NCBI RefSeq assembly: GCF_030704685.1
Contig: NZ_JAUZDX010000003.1
Coordinates: forward strand, 62,001 to 126,000
Direction of reading: 5' to 3'
DNA: 64,000 nucleotides
From: Acidovorax sp. A1169
GTDB lineage: Bacteria; Pseudomonadota; Gammaproteobacteria; Burkholderiales; Burkholderiaceae_C
Positions 61,532 through 64,000 of this stretch are shown here, piece by piece (position 1 is the first letter of the stretch; every line of letters begins with the position of its first letter). Under the pieces are notes generated by a model, which was given only the letters and a program-made list of their open reading frames with translations, ran no database searches and had not been told where the DNA came from. The translations under genes were made by a program, and so were the position numbers.

Positions 61532-62290
61532 ATGCTCACCACCCAGCGCAAGCAACTCATCCTCCAGCGCCTGGCGCACGATGGCCAGGTTGTGGCCAAG
61601 GCTCTCAGCGACGAATGGGGTATCTCCGAGGACACGGTGCGCCGCGACCTGCGCGAGCTGGCTGCGGAAGGCAAGCTGCAGCGTGTGCACGGCGGCGCCC
61701 TGCCCGCCTCGGCCGCCGTGGGCGACCTGCGCGTACGCAAGGAGCTGGCGCCCGATGAAAAACGCCTGCTCGGCCGTGCCGGGGCGGCCATGGTGCGCCC
61801 CGGGCAGGTGGTCATCCTGGACGGAGGCACCACCGCACTGCAGGTGGTGCAGCACCTGCCGCTCGACCTGCGCGCCACGGTGGTGACCCACAGCCCGGCG
61901 GTGGCCACGGCGCTGGCCGGGCACACGCACATCGAGGTGCTGAGCCTGGGTGGGCGCCTGTACCGGCACTCGATGGTGAACGTGGGCGCCAGCGTGGTGG
62001 AGGCGGCCGAGCGCCTGCGCGCAGACCTGTTCCTGATGGGCGTGACGGGCGTGCACGCCGAAGGCGGCCTCACCACCGGCGACTTCGAGGAGGCCGCCGT
62101 CAAGCGCGCACTGCACCGGCGCGCGGCCGAAACCGTGGTGCTGGCCTCCACCGACAAGCTCGGTGCGGCATCGCCCTTCACCGTGGCGGCACTCAACGAG
62201 CTGGCCACGCTCGTCGCGCCGGCGACCGTGCCCTCCCGCATCCGCAAGGAGTTGCAGGCCACAGGGGTCAACCTGCTCCTGGTTCAGTAG
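61532..62290 (+). CDS. DeoR/GlpR-family transcriptional regulator
   Basis: This 252-residue repressor has an N-terminal helix-turn-helix (RKQLILQRLAHDGQVVAKALSDEWGISEDTVRRDLRELAAEGKLQRVHGGALP). The DeoR C-terminal sugar-phosphate isomerase-like domain has ILDGGTTALQVVQHLP, THSPAVATAL, and DLFLMGVTGVHAEGGLTTGDFEEAAVKRALHRRA. The family senses phosphorylated sugars or nucleosides. It is divergent from the deoxyribosyltransferase-like/nudK unit, which it probably controls through the repeats between them. Confidence 0.9.
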   Translation: MLTTQRKQLILQRLAHDGQVVAKALSDEWGISEDTVRRDLRELAAEGKLQRVHGGALPASAAVGDLRVRKELAPDEKRLLGRAGAAMVRPGQVVILDGGTTALQVVQHLPLDLRATVVTHSPAVATALAGHTHIEVLSLGGRLYRHSMVNVGASVVEAAERLRADLFLMGVTGVHAEGGLTTGDFEEAAVKRALHRRAAETVVLASTDKLGAASPFTVAALNELATLVAPATVPSRIRKELQATGVNLLLVQ

Positions 62291-62401
62291 TCCGCCTGGG
62301 GGATCAATGGGTATGGTGGCCCGAGCCGCTGCGCCGCAGGTGCGCCGCCATGGCCAAGCGGCGCCGTCTTCAGCCCGGTTGCGGGCAGGCCCCTCGCGCG
62401 G

Positions 62402-62953
62402 TCAGCCAGCCTTGATCGAGGCGAACCAGGCCTTGATGGACTCGACGCGCTCGGGGCTGACACCCCCGGCTTGGTCCTGCACCAGCGGATGCGGCCCAGC
62501 ATCCAGCACAAAGTCGGGCCGCAGCCCCAGTGGCTCGATGCGCACCATGAGCGGCAGGCCGAGGGTGACTGGATAGAACGGGATGTCGGTGGCCATCACT
62601 GCAGCAAAGGGTGCATTGGTCTCCCTCCCCTCGTCACCCCGGATCCCCTGGTACCACATGAACAGTTCCTCGCTGATCTCGGCCCAGGCACCCCAGGCAA
62701 ACTCATCCGCATGGCCCGTGATGGGGAGCATGACCGAGCCGTAGAGAAAGAACCGTTCGTCGTCGATCACGCACATCTCGCCGTTGGACCAGACCCGCTC
62801 CGCCCACTCCGCGGGCGGAACCTTGTCCGTCAGTGTCGGCCGCGAAACCGGGATGGAAACCGACAGCCCCCCGTGGGCCACCCCACAGGATGGGCAGATG
62901 TCGGGGGTTGGGGCTGGTTGTATACCTGCCCTTGGCGGGCTACTGTTGGTCAT
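62402..62953 (-). CDS. DUF2199 family protein
   Basis: This 183-residue protein has the DUF2199 pattern: CPSCGVAHGGL near the start, then VPPAEWAERVWSNGEMCVIDDERFFLYGSVMLPITGHADEFAWGAWAEISEELFMWYQGIRGDE, and PLGLRPDFVLDAGPHPLVQDQAGGVSPERVESI. Two Cys and a His at the N-terminus may bind a metal. Function is unknown. It is convergent with the DeoR-type gene, 111 bases from it. Confidence 0.88.
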   Translation of the reverse strand: MTNSSPPRAGIQPAPTPDICPSCGVAHGGLSVSIPVSRPTLTDKVPPAEWAERVWSNGEMCVIDDERFFLYGSVMLPITGHADEFAWGAWAEISEELFMWYQGIRGDEGRETNAPFAAVMATDIPFYPVTLGLPLMVRIEPLGLRPDFVLDAGPHPLVQDQAGGVSPERVESIKAWFASIKAG

Positions 62954-63101
62954 GCGGTCGTGCTCGTGGAATCGGCCACCGTTTGCGTGGAACGGGAGAG
63001 CATGCTAACTGACGGACCGGCTGGTTGGGCCGCAGGCCTACACCGGTATCCAGGCACCCTGCCTATCATCAGTGCTTCCTCGCCCCACGCTGCCAGCTCC
63101 C

Positions 63102-63881
63102 ATGCGCAACCTGCTCGACTTCACCTCCTGGTCCACGCTGCTCACCACCCTGATGGGCTTGCTGGTGGCCACCCTGGTCATGGTGGGCACGCGCCTGGTG
63201 TTCATGCAGACCATCCAGAAACGGCGCGAGCGCGAGAACCGGCAGATCAACGAGCGGCTCAAGACCTTGATCGCCGCGTACAAGACGCTGGGCGGCTCGT
63301 TCACCGGGCAGTTGCAGGTGCACCCCACGCACATGCGCGACCTGCACCGGCAGCAGGTGCATCAAAGCGCCGTCCACATGGCCTTGGCGGATGGCAGTGC
63401 CACCGAAGCCGATGAAGCCGAGCCGGCCGATGCGGTGCCCTCCCCCACCTTGACCAGCACCGAGCGCCAGCGCCGCGTGCGCGATGCCGTGGAGGCCGCG
63501 CTGTCGGATGTGATCCTGCTCGGCACCGAGGAACAGGTGGAGCTGGCCGCAAAGGCCGCGCAGGACATGGTGGCTGGCCGCAGCATCGAGACCGCGCAGC
63601 TGGTCGTGTCGCTGCGCCATTTCATCCGTGCGGCGCTGGACCTGGAGCCCATCCCCGCCGCGGTGGCGATACCCAACCAGGGCCCGTTGAGGCCAGCCGG
63701 GAGCGGCGGTGCCGCAGGCAAGCGTGCGGGAGGCAGTGGCAATGCCGAAGCCGGCGGCGGGCGTGCAGGAGGTGCAGGCGGTGGTGGCTCCGGCGGGGCC
63801 GGCATCGGCGGCATGGCCCTGGGTGTCGGGGTGGGCTCACACCGCGCAGACAGCGACACGATCGACGGCCCGGGACGCTAA
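63102..63881 (+). CDS. hypothetical membrane-anchored protein with Gly-rich tail
   Basis: I do not know the family. From the ATG at 63102 (MRNLLDFTSW) it has 259 residues. There is one membrane helix near the N-terminus (LLTTLMGLLVATLVMVGTRLVFM), a charged helical segment (QKRRERENRQINERLKTLIAAYKTLGGSF), and a middle domain (TSTERQRRVRDAVEAALSDVILLGTEEQVELAAKAAQDMVAGRSIETAQLVVSLRHFIRAALDL). It ends in a Gly/Ala-rich tail of about 50 residues. Upstream in-frame Met at 63072 is possible. No operon partner is visible on the plus strand. Confidence 0.68.
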   Translation: MRNLLDFTSWSTLLTTLMGLLVATLVMVGTRLVFMQTIQKRRERENRQINERLKTLIAAYKTLGGSFTGQLQVHPTHMRDLHRQQVHQSAVHMALADGSATEADEAEPADAVPSPTLTSTERQRRVRDAVEAALSDVILLGTEEQVELAAKAAQDMVAGRSIETAQLVVSLRHFIRAALDLEPIPAAVAIPNQGPLRPAGSGGAAGKRAGGSGNAEAGGGRAGGAGGGGSGGAGIGGMALGVGVGSHRADSDTIDGPGR

Positions 63882-63895
63882 ACCAGAGGACGTTG

Positions 63896-64000
63896 TCAGT
63901 CTTCGCTCTCCTCGAACAACGCATACAGCGCCACCGCCACGCTCAGTGGGAGCCCTTCGTCAAAGCCCTCCGGGTCTTTCGAGACCTCGACAAACTCGCT
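63896..64000 (-). CDS. partial gene at window edge, 3' end only
   Basis: The last 34 codons and stop of a minus-strand gene enter the window from the right. They read EFVEVSKDPEGFDEGLPLSV and then AVALYALFEESED. Codon use is typical of the region, and the stop (63896-63898) is 14 bases past the convergent gene's stop. The family cannot be named from this piece. Confidence 0.55.
   Translation of the reverse strand, partial: SEFVEVSKDPEGFDEGLPLSVAVALYALFEESED

Overview
The window is high-GC, gene-dense bacterial DNA. Its gene content (two Bug/TctC solute-binding proteins with no TctAB partners, PrpE, WaaA, a GntR/UTRA-controlled branched-chain-type ABC transporter, and a Pcm-rhodanese-TolC block) suggests a betaproteobacterium of the Comamonadaceae, Acidovorax-like. 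This placement is inferred from gene content only. No rRNA, tRNA, insertion sequence, integrase or CRISPR array was seen.

Layout. (1) 29-955: an orphan gene of unknown family in DNA that looks less GC-rich than the rest. (2) 1194-16052, minus strand: one long catabolic operon. In transcription order it holds a GntR/UTRA regulator, an ABC uptake system (binding protein, two permeases, two ATPases), a Bug-type binding protein, an aconitase/LeuCD-type hydro-lyase pair, hydantoinase/oxoprolinase subunits B and A, a Cys-less isochorismatase-fold protein, an FAD dehydrogenase and an isocitrate-lyase-family C-C lyase. The enzyme genes overlap by 4-8 bases. Read as chemistry, this suggests uptake and ring opening of a cyclic amide or imide, dehydrogenation and hydration of the resulting dicarboxylate, and cleavage to central metabolites. 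The substrate is unknown. This is the most interesting part of the window. (3) 16383-23968, plus strand: TetR regulator, RND adapter and pump, a Pcm-like methyltransferase, a rhodanese and a TolC-type outer-membrane protein, ended by a strong terminator. (4) 23978-27589: divergent CYTH-CHAD (triphosphatase/polyphosphate-binding) and PhoX-like phosphatase genes with a Pho-box-like site between them. (5) 27661-31219, minus: WaaA, a nitrilase-family amidase and a phosphomannomutase/phosphoglucomutase.

(6) 31376-38946, plus: an Ada-AlkA fusion, Ogt and an EamA exporter, then a large PAS-GGDEF-EAL c-di-GMP protein and a YcxB-like membrane protein. (7) 38950-43219, minus: PrpE, a small unknown protein, a Cys-containing isochorismatase-family hydrolase and a PQQ-type sugar dehydrogenase. 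(8) 43355-45430: NlpC/P60 peptidase and small envelope or stress proteins. (9) 45451-49683: tannase/feruloyl-esterase lipoprotein, second Bug protein and DUF3237 protein, divergent from a LuxR-type regulator, with a perfect 9-bp-arm palindrome between them. (10) 49687-52495: Lrp/AsnC regulator divergent from an EamA exporter, then a SnoaL-like protein and an AraC-GyrI regulator. (11) 52537-58041: SNF2 helicase and an alkylation-repair operon (full-length Ada, a 2OG-Fe(II) oxygenase, AlkB) with a good match to the Ada operator. (12) 58059-64000: DUF3592 membrane protein, EVE-domain protein, NudK and a deoxyribosyltransferase-like protein divergent from a DeoR regulator, a DUF2199 protein, a membrane-anchored coiled-coil protein, and the 3' end of a gene cut by the window edge.

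Most genes are ordinary chromosomal ones. The accessory-looking parts are the 15-kb catabolic operon, the LuxR-tannase-Bug cluster and the low-GC left edge.
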